Part shown: piece after piece, positions 35,945 through 46,838 of the stretch
Layout of the letters: each line of letters starts with the position of its first letter
Numbering within the stretch: position 1 is the first letter of the stretch
Assembly: GCF_963662255.1 (NCBI RefSeq)
Contig: NC_085052.1
Coordinates: 14,917,151 to 14,981,150, forward strand
From: Cinclus cinclus
Lineage: Eukaryota > Chordata > Aves > Passeriformes > Cinclidae
Reading direction: 5' to 3'
DNA length: 64,000 nt
Position numbers and translations under genes: made by a program
The notes under the pieces: model-generated
The model's input: only the letters and a program-made list of their open reading frames with translations
Told to the model about the DNA's origin: nothing
Database searches by the model: none

Positions 35945-36510
35945 TTAACATTCTCATATAGTCCAAGACAGGAAGGATCCATTAGATCATATATTCTGAC
36001 CCTGTATGTCATAGGTCATTAGATTTCATTTTCAGTTCTCCTCAGCTTAGTAGTTATGTTAAACATCTTACAGAAAAACATCTACTCTTGATTTGAAAGC
36101 AGAGAGCTGGAGAGTCACATTGCCCTTGGCTTTTTGCTCTGAAGGTTAAATACTATTGCTGCAGCAAAATTGTGCTTTATTTCTCATTTGAATTTGTTTG
36201 GTTTCAGCTTCCAGCCAGGAGTTTTTATATTTTTTTTCTGCTAGCTAAAATAGTCTTCTACATTTAGCTGCCCTTTTTTTTTTGTTTGTTTGTTTTGTAC
36301 TTCAACATTATAATTAAGTCACTTCTTCTTTGGGAAGCCATACAGAGCAAGTTCATTTTTGTCATGCCTTTCTAAAAGTTAACTTTCTCCAGCTTTAATA
36401 AATTTTCCCCTTTTTTTTAACCCTTCTCTTTTTAGCAATCCACGCCCCCAGTTATTGCACTGGTCAAAGTAAAGTTAACCCCTCTACCCACATTCACTCA
36501 CACTTTGGTA
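35945..36510 (-). mobile_element. Old, strongly diverged CR1 LINE fragment
   Basis: Read on the + strand this is the reverse complement of an ancient amniote CR1. Recognisable blocks in order are a GGATCCATTAGATCAT..TCTGACC start, GAAAAACATCTACTCTTGAT, TGCTTTATTTCTCATTTGAA, TTCAGCTTCCAGCCAGGAG, GACT/ACATTATAATTAAGTCAC, and a final GCACTGG..AAAGTAAAGTTAACCCCTC. The CR1 3' end is at about 35945, so the element lies on the minus strand. Heavy substitution and gaps mark it as old. It is interrupted by a T-run/GTTT tract at 36274-36298, which the consensus as I remember it lacks. The right boundary is uncertain. Confidence 0.72.
36274..36298 (+). repeat. T-run plus GTTT tract inside old CR1
   Basis: A CCC followed by about ten T and TTTGTTTGTTTG lies within the diverged CR1 copy, so this low-complexity tract arose after that insertion. 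Confidence 0.75.
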
Positions 36511-38931
36511 TTAATAAAACACTGTAGGAGTAGGAGATTACAAAAAGTCAATTCAGCTCTCTACAATGAACCTTCAATTTTATTATCTTTCCTTGAAAGT
36601 TGTACGGCCAATAGGATGAAATCTCTTCTAAACTCATTACCAACTTCTCTGGCTTCTCCATTTCCTATTTGATAGAGGGCTGTCTGAAAATTCTGGGAAA
36701 AAGGATCTTTGTGCTGTTTGATAAGACATTTACCAAAAATAACACACAATTTGCTTTCTCCTCCTTCTTGTCTATCTTTGCTTGTGTTAGTAGTAATAGT
36801 TTCAGGACAAAGGCTAAAAAAATGCAACACAACCCATTGCTTACCTTCATATGCCTGCTTATTACTTTGAAACCACTGTCAATACCAGCCTTCAACCAAG
36901 GCACTAATGATGCTTCAGCACTTAAGATAAAATATTACAGTCCATCGATGAAATTTGGTGTTCCATAAAGAGAACTTGTAGAGCAGACTGACTCTGTATA
37001 TGCTATTTATTTCCACTGATAATTTTTCCTAAGTCACTTCTGGTTCTCTTGCTCAATCATTTGTGAGTTATGAGGTCATTTGTAACTCCTAGAAATTAAT
37101 GATACAGCACGTGTTATCTTTTTGTAAAATTTTGTGCTAACGTATTTAACTTGTATCATTTGGATTTTTTCTAAGAGGATATATGTTTGTTTAGGACATG
37201 TCAACTCACACAGTTATTGTAATGCATATTAAAGTAACATTAAGGTAGGTACACTTGTAAATATTTCTACCACTAAACATGACTCTGTAAATAAATCTTA
37301 CACTCATTTTTTTTTCAACAGTAAACTCCAAAAAAATGTACATCAAGGAATCTCACTGAGCTGGGGAAAAATGGCTACTTCAGGTATTTCCCCAGGTGAC
37401 CTCTCTTTATTATTTGAGGCTTACATCCTGATTTTGTCATCTAGACTATTTTAATTCTTCTCAGAAAATTTGTTTCTCCCCAGTGCTGAACTAAACGGTG
37501 CCTGGAAATTAATAAAGAAAAACTCAGTGCATGAAGTACGTGATTTTTTTTTTTCTTTTTGGAATTCCTTGACTAATCAGAGGTATTTATTTATTTACTT
37601 AGAGACCTTACTAAATCTGCCAAAAAGCTATAAAGTTGCCATGTCATAAATTAAACAATATGATGTCTACATGCCCTGCAACAAGCCTTTGGTCCTACCC
37701 AGGCAAAACCAAGTTTCCTAATAAATCACTGGCAGCTCTGAGACCAGATGGCTCAGCTCAAAACGTTGAACATGTTTGTCCTTTCTGATCCTGGGTTAGT
37801 TTCTATAATCTCATTATTCAATTCAAGAAACCTTTGGGTGACCACAATTTCACAATGGCAATACAACACTGATAAGACTGATGAAAGTAAGAAGGATATG
37901 TGAGCACTGGGCCTCTATTGGGTGTAGCTTAACTTTTTCCATTGCAGGATCCTTGTTCCCTGGCCAGCCCACAATTCACAAAGGATGTAGAGCAATGCAG
38001 GTATTGGCAAAATAACCTGTCAGAGTTTTCAAGTCCTTTTAGTGACAATGATTGACTTCCAAACCCCCATAATGCCTATAAAAACCTATATAGTTGATCT
38101 AAACTGAGTGATAGCGAAAGGAAAATAGAATGTTGCTGAGGTAAATTCTGTTCAAATCAGATTATACAAATACTATTTCTTCAGGAATATTCTCTGTAAA
38201 TCCATCCAGTGAAGATGAGAGTAAGCAGTTTCATCCCCTTTGTGAAAATAGAAAGTTCCCTTTTTTTGATAAGGTGATATATTTTTCTGGGTGTTTTGGC
38301 CAGCCATGGAATAAAACATCAAGAACAAGGATAAAGACTAAAATTTTAGTAAAAAACATAAAATGAAGGAATCTATTATTAAATTGGTGAATAAATTGAA
38401 AATATTTTGCAAAAATAATATTTTTAAAATATTGAGAATAAGGGGTTTTATTAGCAGAGTTGATATTGCATCAATTTATAAATGTTATGATTTTAAAGTG
38501 GTGACATAATTGTTTTTTAAGTTTTTACAAACATGAAGCATTACTTAAAGGCTGTTTTTCAAAGACTGTCATTAATAATGGCACAGAGCAGCATTATTCA
38601 CTTGTAAAGTTCTCACTTCAATCTCTTGTCCTTGATCACGCAGCAGATCTTTGAAGCATACCACTGACACCACTGATTTCTTTACACTGGAAAAAAGAAT
38701 ATTTTCTAAAACAACAAGCCACCATTCCCTGGCACTCTACACCAAACCATTTAAGACTTGCAAGATGTAAGTTCTATGAGTTCTGCTTAATTCTTTTTCT
38801 ACCTAACTTTCTTGATCAACATTGCCTTGAGCACTTAGTGAATAGTCTGCACAACTCTGAAGGCAAATTACTAGAAATAAGAAGTTGCTGAATTAGAAAA
38901 TTGTCATTTGCATACTGTATTCTTCCCAGTG
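36511..38931. other. AT-rich non-coding sequence
   Basis: Overlapping frames on both strands at 36561-36968 are chance frames. An AT-richer zone lies at about 38340-38460. Nothing else recognised. Confidence 0.55.
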
Positions 38932-39367
38932 AGCCCAGAGGAGGTCACAAAGATGATCAGAGGACTGGAGCCTTGACTTGTGAAAACAGCCTGGGAGTGC
39001 TGGGTCTGTTCAGCCTGGGAAAGAGGAGTCTGCAGGGAGACCTCGGAGCTCCTTCCAGTACTTTAAGGAGACCTACAAAAGAACTGGAGAAAAACTGTAG
39101 TATGTAGTCAAAGGGCAAGGGGAAATGGCTTTAAATGGAGAGAGGAAGTTATGTCTAAAGAAGAAATCTTTCATTGTGAGGATGGTGAGGCACTGGCACA
39201 GGTTGCCTAGAGAAACTGTGGGTGCCCCACTTCTGGAAGTGTTCCAGGCCAGGCTGGATGGGGCTTTGAGCAACCTGGTCTAATGGAAGTTGTCCCTGCC
39301 CATGGCAGGGGCACTGAAACTAGATGATCTTTAAGGTCCCCTCCAAACCAAAAGTTCTATGATTTCT
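38932..39367 (+). mobile_element. CR1 LINE, 3' end, well preserved
   Basis: About 435 bp follow an avian CR1 3' consensus nearly end to end. Blocks include CAAAGATGATCAGAGGACTG, CTGTTCAGCCTGGGAAAGAG, GGAGACCTCGGAGCTCCTTC, a TGGTGAGGCACTGGCACAG block, CCAGGCTGGATGGGGCTTTG, a CCTGCCCATGGCAGGGGCA block, and the terminal ACTAGATGATCTTTAAGGTC followed by a TTCTATGATTT 3' repeat. It is truncated at the 5' side. Frames 38901-39107 and 39073-39273 inside it are remnants or chance. This is the least decayed CR1 in the window. Confidence 0.95.
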
Positions 39368-40120
39368 CTTGACAGAGAATTGTGAACTCCTCATCTTTAA
39401 TAAAGTGTTTGCATTGTGGCTCTGGATATAGAGGCTTTCATTCATGGGGCAAAAATCTATTTGTGCCATGTGTTTTTGGAGCCAATTTTCATTATACCCT
39501 CTAATCTCTTTGCAAACAGAAAAGGAATTGTTCTTAGAGGAAGAAGTGGAGAAGAAGGTGTTTCTGGCAGAGTACTGGACTTACCATTACCTGTTTACTT
39601 GTTTGGCATGTGTGGAACATCACTGGGTGAACTTGGTCTGAGGAGTACAAAGCAGATTATACTACACTTCAGCAATTCACAACCATGCAAACTGTCTTGT
39701 TAACTATTCTGAGTTCTGTGGGCTGTTTCAGATCCTGGATAAACTGTAGGCAACCTGGAAAATAGTTGACTTTCAAAATTAATATTTTGCTCCTTATTTT
39801 CTTTTTCTTTGCCTTCCAGTTTGAACCATGAAGAGTCTGAGAAGATACAATCTGTAGTTCATGTATGTTTTGAGGCTGTCTCATCATGCAGGACATAAAA
39901 TCTCATGATAATCGGAAGAGAAAGCACAAGCTTTTTTTATTAAAAAATTGGAAAACACTATTTTTACTCTTAAAAATTTAGGTCAGATGTCACCTCCATC
40001 TTTCCAGGTAATTAGCAATGAGAAATAGCATTGAAAAAAATAAGTAGGTAGGAGGTATTTCAGAGCATGCCTCTAAGGGATAGCAATAATTTAATAAGGG
40101 ATAACTAGCATAGTACAGCA
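39368..40120. other. Non-coding sequence between CR1 fragments
   Basis: Overlapping 95- and 65-codon frames at 39416-39703 are not recognised as protein. No repeat identified by eye, although the dense CR1 surroundings suggest old remnants may be present. Confidence 0.45.
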
Positions 40121-40290
40121 CAGGGAAAATTCTACCCAACTAGCTTTGTGGATATTATAGTGGAACTTGCAATTTTTAACAGCAGATGACATTACTGATT
40201 TATATTTTTAGAAAGCCTTTGATGAAGTTCCTAATGACAAACTTCTACTAACTATAGAGTTCTACAGTCAGATAGTGAGAATCAGTTAAT
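40121..40290 (+). mobile_element. CR1 ORF2 reverse-transcriptase relic
   Basis: In the frame starting at 40185 the codons read D-D-I-T-D-L-Y-F-stop-K-A-F-D-E-V-P-N-D-K-L-L-L. This matches the non-LTR reverse-transcriptase block DxxYLDFxKAFDxVxH, with the stop (TAG, 40209-40211) at a position normally occupied by a small or polar residue. Upstream, ATTCTACCCAACTAGCTTTG resembles the CR1 codons preceding this block. The domain is broken and only about 60 codons survive. It is too short to assign to a CR1 subfamily. Confidence 0.6.
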
Positions 40291-40617
40291 ATCTAATTAG
40301 AACAAATTAAATAACCCAACTGACTGATCTAGCTCACTGGACACAGTTGTTGTTCCATTGAAGCCAATCTTCAAGACTATTTTTTGCTTTTCTTATTTTA
40401 AACAAACATAGATTAACAAAGGAAGGGCATTTCTGTCACCTAAATTTAGTCTTCTTGAAACAGGTTGACTGAGCTTGTTGCCTGTGATTCCTCTTTGGGT
40501 ATTTAAGATGGAAGCACTGAATGCTCTGGCAGCTCTTCTTTTGCTCTAATAGTTACCAAGGGAATTCTGGTGACTAACAGATTGACAAAAAACTTTTGCA
40601 TGTCTAAATTAAATCTG
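40291..40617. other. Non-coding sequence between CR1 remnants
   Basis: May include further decayed CR1 sequence after the RT relic, but I cannot align it. No other feature. Confidence 0.4.
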
Positions 40618-40682
40618 CTAACGAATCCAGGATTGAAAGCCCTTTAGCAGTCACTGAGTCCAATGAGTATCAATAACAATGA
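40618..40682 (-). mobile_element. Possible CR1 3' end scrap, inverted
   Basis: GAATCCAGGATTGAAAGCCC followed by a CACTGAGTCCAA block resembles the reverse complement of a CR1 3' end (GAATC..AGGTTGGAAAAGACC..CATCGAGTCCAA). Only about 60 bp are involved, with several mismatches. Confidence 0.35.
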
Positions 40683-40814
40683 TTCCTTCTGATTTTGGAT
40701 TTAATTTACCTGTATAACTGTCTTCAAAGTGGAAGATGCAGATAATAGTCATACAAGAGAGTTGGTGTACTGCAGAATACAGTTTAATTTGTGTTATTTA
40801 GGTCACCAAAGAGC

Positions 40815-40842
40815 ATATTCTCCATCTACTGTAGGAGAATAT
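40815..40842. repeat. Perfect 9-bp inverted repeat, 10-nt loop
   Basis: ATATTCTCC (40815-40823) and GGAGAATAT (40834-40842). The loop itself contains CTA/TAG that could extend the pairing with a bulge. Close to chance expectation for the window. Confidence 0.85.
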
Positions 40843-41584
40843 ATTCCACTAGTATTGGGATATATCTGAACATAAAGGAAGCAAGTACACTGACTCTTTT
40901 GTCACACAGTTAAATTTGCTTTTTAAAGACTGATGCTCCTAGAAAGAAAATATACCATTTGTAGATGAGAGTAAATTGATTGCTAAAAAAGCTAAAGGCT
41001 GTGGCTTATTTATTTCAAATTTTTGAAAAACCAGAAATATCCAGAATCTGTAGGGAAATACCAGCAAAGGAAATTTCCAGATATATGAACCAATCTAATG
41101 TCAACCCGTGATTTTGCAAAACTGTCAGAACATCATCATGCTGTTGACTTCTAACTGAAGTGGTCCTCCCATATGCAGTTAAGTAAATAAATAATTAGAA
41201 CTTTGAGACATCTCTTCTATCACTGGGTGTACTTTCAGAATATATTAAATGACAAACACCTAATAACAGGATGCTACTGACTAGTTTCCACTTTTTCCAT
41301 CCATCATTTAATATTCAAATCCAGTCTATTCAATGTGTGATCACATATGAAGTTACTCCATAATTTCAATATAATAAAAAATATGACAAAAGCCCCCAAA
41401 ACACTTGTTTTCCATGAGATCACTAAACTGAGGGAAGAGAAACCAGAACTGCCTCTTTTGAGGACATCCCACTGTTAGACAGGTGTAACATCTACTATTA
41501 CTCAGTCTTAGTATGCAAATACTCAGTGATTTGGGCATTTAGATTTCTACTGCTACCTGCCATCATGTGCTGAGCACCTTTTAA

Positions 41585-41606
41585 CTCTCACTGAAGCCAG
41601 TGAGAG
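41585..41606. repeat. Perfect 9-bp-stem, 4-nt-loop hairpin
   Basis: CTCTCACTG, loop AAGC, CAGTGAGAG. Exact complementarity over 9 bp; no extension outside. Confidence 0.9.
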
Positions 41607-42524
41607 ATGAAGGAATCCTGTAGCACAAAGGTCAGTTCCCACTGAGCCATCAGCTGAGATCTGGTTCTTTATGAACAGCAGATTTTCATGGACTTACAGG
41701 CTGTAACTTCTCTGATTTCATCATAAGTTTTGCCTGAGTGAAGCATTAAGAGGCTGAATTTCTGAGAACATCCTTGAGATTCTGAGCACCTGTGTTTCTT
41801 TTTAAGCATAAGCCACACTGAAATACAAAAAGGAGATAAGTACTGTCCGGTTATACCCTGAAACTATCTTGCTTTAACAAATATGCAGGACTGAGCTCTA
41901 ACAAAGAAGTATTTGCATGAAAGTGCACACAGGTTTACACAGAGATAGGAGAAGGTAATGGGAAATAACGGGGAAAAAAGCCCTGATTTTGACTAACCTT
42001 GTTAGCAAACTAATCACATGATGTATCAAAATACATCTGCAAACTAATGAGATCTAGCATATTATTATACAGCACCCCAAGACTGCTGGCAGTTTCCAAA
42101 TTAAATTAAGACAGAAATTTTGCCCCCGAGGAGTGTACAGTGTAACTTTAGGTATGACACAGGGTAACAAAATGCCAGGCAAGAAAATTGGGAAGAAGAA
42201 TAAGTGTAAGGTAGTACCATGGTGAGCATGTCATAATGATGGATCCAGATATTTTAAATATAACTATTTCCTTTGTCCTCTATCTCTTTTAATGTTACCC
42301 ATCTTCTCTGACACTTGTTGGTGTGCAGACACTCGTGAATTTGAAGGGTTTTTTCTGTATGTGCTCAAGCATGTGAAGCCAATTGTCTTCAGACTCATTG
42401 TTTTTTGATGCAGTTGTTTTTCCTTCAGAATTGGAGCTCTAACACAGCTGTTTCTGTGACTGTTATTGCAAGCCCATTCAGCTTGTCATATACAGAAAAT
42501 GGAAAGTCATATGCAACCTATACC

Positions 42525-42542
42525 TGCACTTAATTAAGTGCA
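42525..42542. promoter_or_regulatory. 18-bp palindrome of paired NKX2-type words
   Basis: TGCACTTAATTAAGTGCA is a perfect palindrome. Each half holds TTAAGTG/CACTTAA, the core bound by NKX2-class homeodomains, so it can be read as two such words meeting head to head over TTAATTAA. The palindrome is seen directly; any protein binding is inference. Confidence 0.3.
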
Positions 42543-43704
42543 AAACATGGAATTGTTCCAGGAAAAATTACCAAGAAAATGCTTGTAATGTATCTGCTTA
42601 TATTTGAGATACTAGAAATTTCTATTTTCCTTTTACATATTTCCCTCCTTTAAAGTATCTCTGACTTTTTCCCTATATACTTGCTCTTTCTTTGCATAAA
42701 ATGATATTTTTGTTTTTTAAATATTTTAATATTCAAATTCTGCCACTTTTTTTTGTTCAGTTGCTAAGTCATGCATAAAACCATTGTGTTTAAAGTGCAT
42801 TATTCAAAGATATGACAGAAGTTACAGTCAGAAATATCTTTGTATTTACAGCCTTGTGTAGAAGGCTAAAGAGCACTCACCCTCTTTCTATTTTTCTCTA
42901 GTCCAACTTTTATTTCTGTGTTTGAAATTGGTGGGATGACTGACAGATCAAATAAGCAATTACAAGCAAAAAAATGGCATCAATTGTGCTTATTTTGGAG
43001 GGCAATTTTCTCATTGTTGTCTAACCAGGAAAAGAAAGGGATAGATATTCTTTGAGATAGCTTAAAAATGAAAGGCAGACAAAAAAGATAGTAGATCAAT
43101 AGAGAAATCAGAGACATTAACCGACAGATAATATGAGATCTTTGTGTGCTGAAAAGCTTCCAAAAATCCATTTTCAGGCAATGTACTTAGAGCTAGATAA
43201 GGTAAAAAGAAAAGATTTAAAAATATAAAAATTGAGATATTGTTAATTATGAATGTATTTTGCAACACAAAAAGAAAGACACAGAAAATATTTCAAGAAA
43301 AACTCACAAAAAAAACTTATCTAAGGAAGGGAAAAGGGAGAGAATGCTTGTTAATGAACTGGATATTATGGTTTTCAAACTTCATAACCATCATAAAATC
43401 TTTTGTTCTTAAGAATCAAATTTCTGAGTTTTGAGTGACGTGCAACCCAATTGGAATCCAGAACAAACAGGACAATGACACAATGTTTTTTTCATTGCTC
43501 TGCTTTCTTCACCCTTTTTTCTCTCTCAATACATAGATTCTGGATGAGTTGTTCCTCAAACTGAGGAATAAAAAAGGAGTGCACAGTGGAAGCAGGGACA
43601 AGTGGCTTGGGAAGAGTGCTGGAATATGATTTGTGTGTGTTGGGATAAGAATAGGAAAAACAAGGCAAAGGTATAATAGGACTTGGAAAGGGATGTGAAG
43701 AATT

Positions 43705-43790
43705 ACAAGTGATTCTATAAGAACCTAGGTCAGAAAAGACCAATAGACCAAATCTGCCAACCATTCCAGGAAAATTGCTGGGAGTGTACC
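43705..43790 (-). mobile_element. Possible CR1 3' end scrap, inverted
   Basis: A GATTCTATAAGAACCTAGG-like block followed by AGAAAAGACC and AAATCTGCCAACCATTCCAG resembles an inverted CR1 3' end with its typical 'tagGTTGGAAAAGACC..CCAACCATT' order. Divergence is high and the boundaries are approximate. The 90-codon minus frame 43492-43764 overlapping it is not a gene. Confidence 0.3.
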
Positions 43791-46714
43791 ACGGCTGCTC
43801 CCTGACCCTTTTATGCAGGGGTGGTTCCCACAGAAAGTAGTGGGGAAAACAGGCAGTGTACCCTGAACTTACCTAAACAAGCTGGTATGGGTGTCTGCAC
43901 TGGCAGTGAAGTGCTGCTGAAACCAGCAGTTTCAACATTAACCCAGACACCCAGATGTTGCACACATCATACACTCTGTTATGAAGGAAATATGGGACCA
44001 CAATGAATAATCCATTTTGGAGAAAACTTTCATATGGATTTAAAATTGTGGATATGATTAACTTGTCTCTTCAATAGATGAATAGACTAAAGAGTTTAGC
44101 CAAAATTACTGGGTGAAAAACTGATGACAAAGTAATAAGAATTGCCTACAGATTGGTTTTAAAAGAGTGAAAGCCTCTATTTTTATGGCAAAAGTTCTTC
44201 CTCCAAAATGTTGATTCCGTTCAACAACAAAAGCCTACTTAAGCATTGCACTATGAATAGCAGGTAGGTAATTTTTAGTAATTTGAATGAAAATACAGAC
44301 AGAAGGTACACCATACAAAAATAGGTTTTTGCTGTATTATTTAAGCCAGACTGTCACTTTGAAATGCCTCGTTTAATTCACAGATGAAATTGGAAAAGAA
44401 TATTTTCAGGAAATAGACAATTTATGCATATCTGTATATTTATGGACAAATAAATGCTAGAGATGTGCAACATCTTGTAGCATAAATTCATAAATCTTGG
44501 AATCAAGTCTGGTTGCCACACAGCAGGGAATACTGGTAATTTCACAGTCTCCAACTTCTATTAAATAAAATGTTTCTTTTAAATGCTGTATTGGGAAACA
44601 TTTGAATCATGAGTGGCAAAACTAGTCCAATTCTGAGGCTTTTCTTTGCAGCCATACTCTGGATCCTTGGCTAACAAAATAATTTTTCGAAAGTTGTTTG
44701 GTGAAATCAGAAGACATGGAGCATGGGGCCACAAAATATTTGAATCCTACGGGACTTTGTAGGGGGGAGGGCAGGAAAGTAACAGTTCTGTTGAGCTTTG
44801 ACAATCAAGACTGTGATTTTGATTGTAAAAAGGGATAATAAGAGAAGTCCAGAACAGCACATGCCATTCCAATTTACAAGAATAATTTTTCCTGCTGTAA
44901 AATGGAATATAATTCCATAAGTATTACATACAATATAGCATAGAATTAATTTAACATAGAAAAAATACATGAATTATTTAATTATTGATACAGTAGTCAG
45001 TGGATCAGCAATACAGTCTATATATTAAAACTCAATCAATAGAATTAAAAATTAGAGGTGGGTGAGCTGGGAATATACCTCACCTACAGCTCTCCTAACA
45101 CTTCCTGTCATTTCAAGTTGAAAATAACCAAATGAATTTTCACAGGCAATTAGTTGCTAGAAATACCTGTGGAAGCAAGTATACTCCCAGTGTCTCCAAG
45201 TAATTTAGACCAGCAGGTGTTGAGGAAGTAATACATCAATAGCACACAAAGAAATGTCCGTGGTACGGTTCGTAAGGCTAAAAGAAGTTAATTTCAGGAG
45301 GATAAAATAGCCTATTGTTTCTGCCTTATATTTAGAAAAGAATAAACCAAGTACAAAAGCCATGCACTGCTCAGAGAGAAGCCCTTCTGAACCAGAAGAC
45401 ATTTCATAATGCAGCACTCAGTGTTAGCTACACCATAAGAGTAACCCATTAACATGCACAGCTTTATTGCAAGGCACATGAGTCATTCAACTGTTCTCTT
45501 AATGATTCTGAATTCTAACTGATTCAAATGAATCGGTTTCCTTAAATGGAGAAAATAAAATACATAGAAATTTTACCTGAAAATAATGAGATGGTGTGCT
45601 ATATGTATATGTAGGTTTGCACTTGTGATCTCATGGTGGGGACAATATCAGACTGATGAAAACAAGCCAAGTTGCTTTCCTTTATACTACCTGTTTTTAA
45701 AATATACCAAGGAAGCATTTCAAAGTGCATCTACATGATATCTGCAATTTGGGGTGACTGAAGTCAATTGAAGTTCAGAACTTTGCCCAGATGTCTTTTC
45801 ATATCTCGTATTAAGCATAGAGATTTTTTACAATCCAAATTACCTCCAGGTATTTTAATCTTGAATTTTTATCCTTAATTTCTTAAATTGATTTTTACTT
45901 TACAAGGAAAAAGAAATAGCAAACAAAGTCTCATATTTCCATCCCTTCATTCCCAAAGAAAACCTGAAGGCAAACTTTGTGGTGTTGTGTCATTATGCCA
46001 TTCAAGAGCAGTAACCTGAGAATTTGTTTACTAAATACTTTTTCCTTTTAGCATTTATACCAACAAAAATGCATCAGAATGGAGGAAACTAGCTCTAAAT
46101 AGAGGAATACAACAGGAAAGTACAGGAGTTTTATTCTGTGGAGAATGGATTGCTATGGCAACAGGATTTAACTGTGCTTAATAAAGCATAGTGCATTTAC
46201 GAAATTAAACAAAATTCCCGTTCAATCTTTAAATGAGGAATAGCTTCTGATACTTTCTCCTAAACTTATTCCATTTATATTTTTAATTAATTTTTCTCCA
46301 AACAGAAATTTGTGATTGACTTCTGCAAAATAAATCTAACATGTAATACATATCACTTGATCTTTACGTAGGCTATACATTCAAATTCTGTTTCAAGAAC
46401 CCTAGAATATGTATGAGATTCATTCTTCCTTAGAACTGCTAAACAGCTTCTGAAGAACAATCAGAAAATTCATATCAACATACTGTTGAGGATTTCCCTC
46501 TGTACTGTAAGCACAGTTAAGTATTGATTCTTGGGCCACAGAGACATACATAAATCCTAAATAACATAATTGAGGGTGGAAAAAGCAGGAGAAAGGATTT
46601 AGTAATCCTGCTCTTTTTCTCTCTGTGTTTCTGATGGTGAAACTTCTGTCAGCTCAAACAGGAAGAACACGCTTTATAGAAGAAGATAAGAATTTACTGA
46701 TCCAACAAGGAACA
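43791..46714. other. AT-rich non-coding sequence
   Basis: Short open frames only (up to 87 codons at 44707-44970, on the minus strand and overlapping another). An imperfect inverted pair GTGGGTGAG/CTCACCTAC lies near 45058-45089. Nothing recognised. Confidence 0.55.
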
Positions 46715-46838
46715 TATTTGAGAAGTGCCTGGATGGGGTCCTGTGCCTTGTCCCCTAGGATGAGCCTGCTTGAGCAGAGGGGTTGGACCAGACCCACAGT
46801 GGTCCCTTCCAAGCTGACCTATTCTGTGGTTCTGTGAA
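46715..46838 (+). mobile_element. CR1 LINE, short 3' end fragment
   Basis: AGTGCCTGGATGGGGTCCTG, then GATGAGCCTGCTTGAGCAGA, GGGGTTGGACCAGACCCACA and GGTCCCTTCCAAGCTGACC, and a terminal ATTCTGTGGTTCTGTGA follow the 3' end of another CR1 subfamily, including its 8-bp-type terminal repeat. About 125 bp are recognisable. The 70-codon frame 46625-46837 is this repeat. Confidence 0.8.

Larger units (their letters stand above)
40683..43704. other. AT-rich non-coding sequence
   Basis: Contains hairpins at 40815-40842 and 41585-41606, an octamer word ATGCAAAT at 41513-41520 and a perfect 18-bp palindrome at 42525-42542. No open frame of interest. Confidence 0.55.

Noticed and set aside
38901..39273. 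Frames inside the CR1 3' end
   Set aside because: The DNA is CR1 3' sequence on both sides of these frames; no independent gene.
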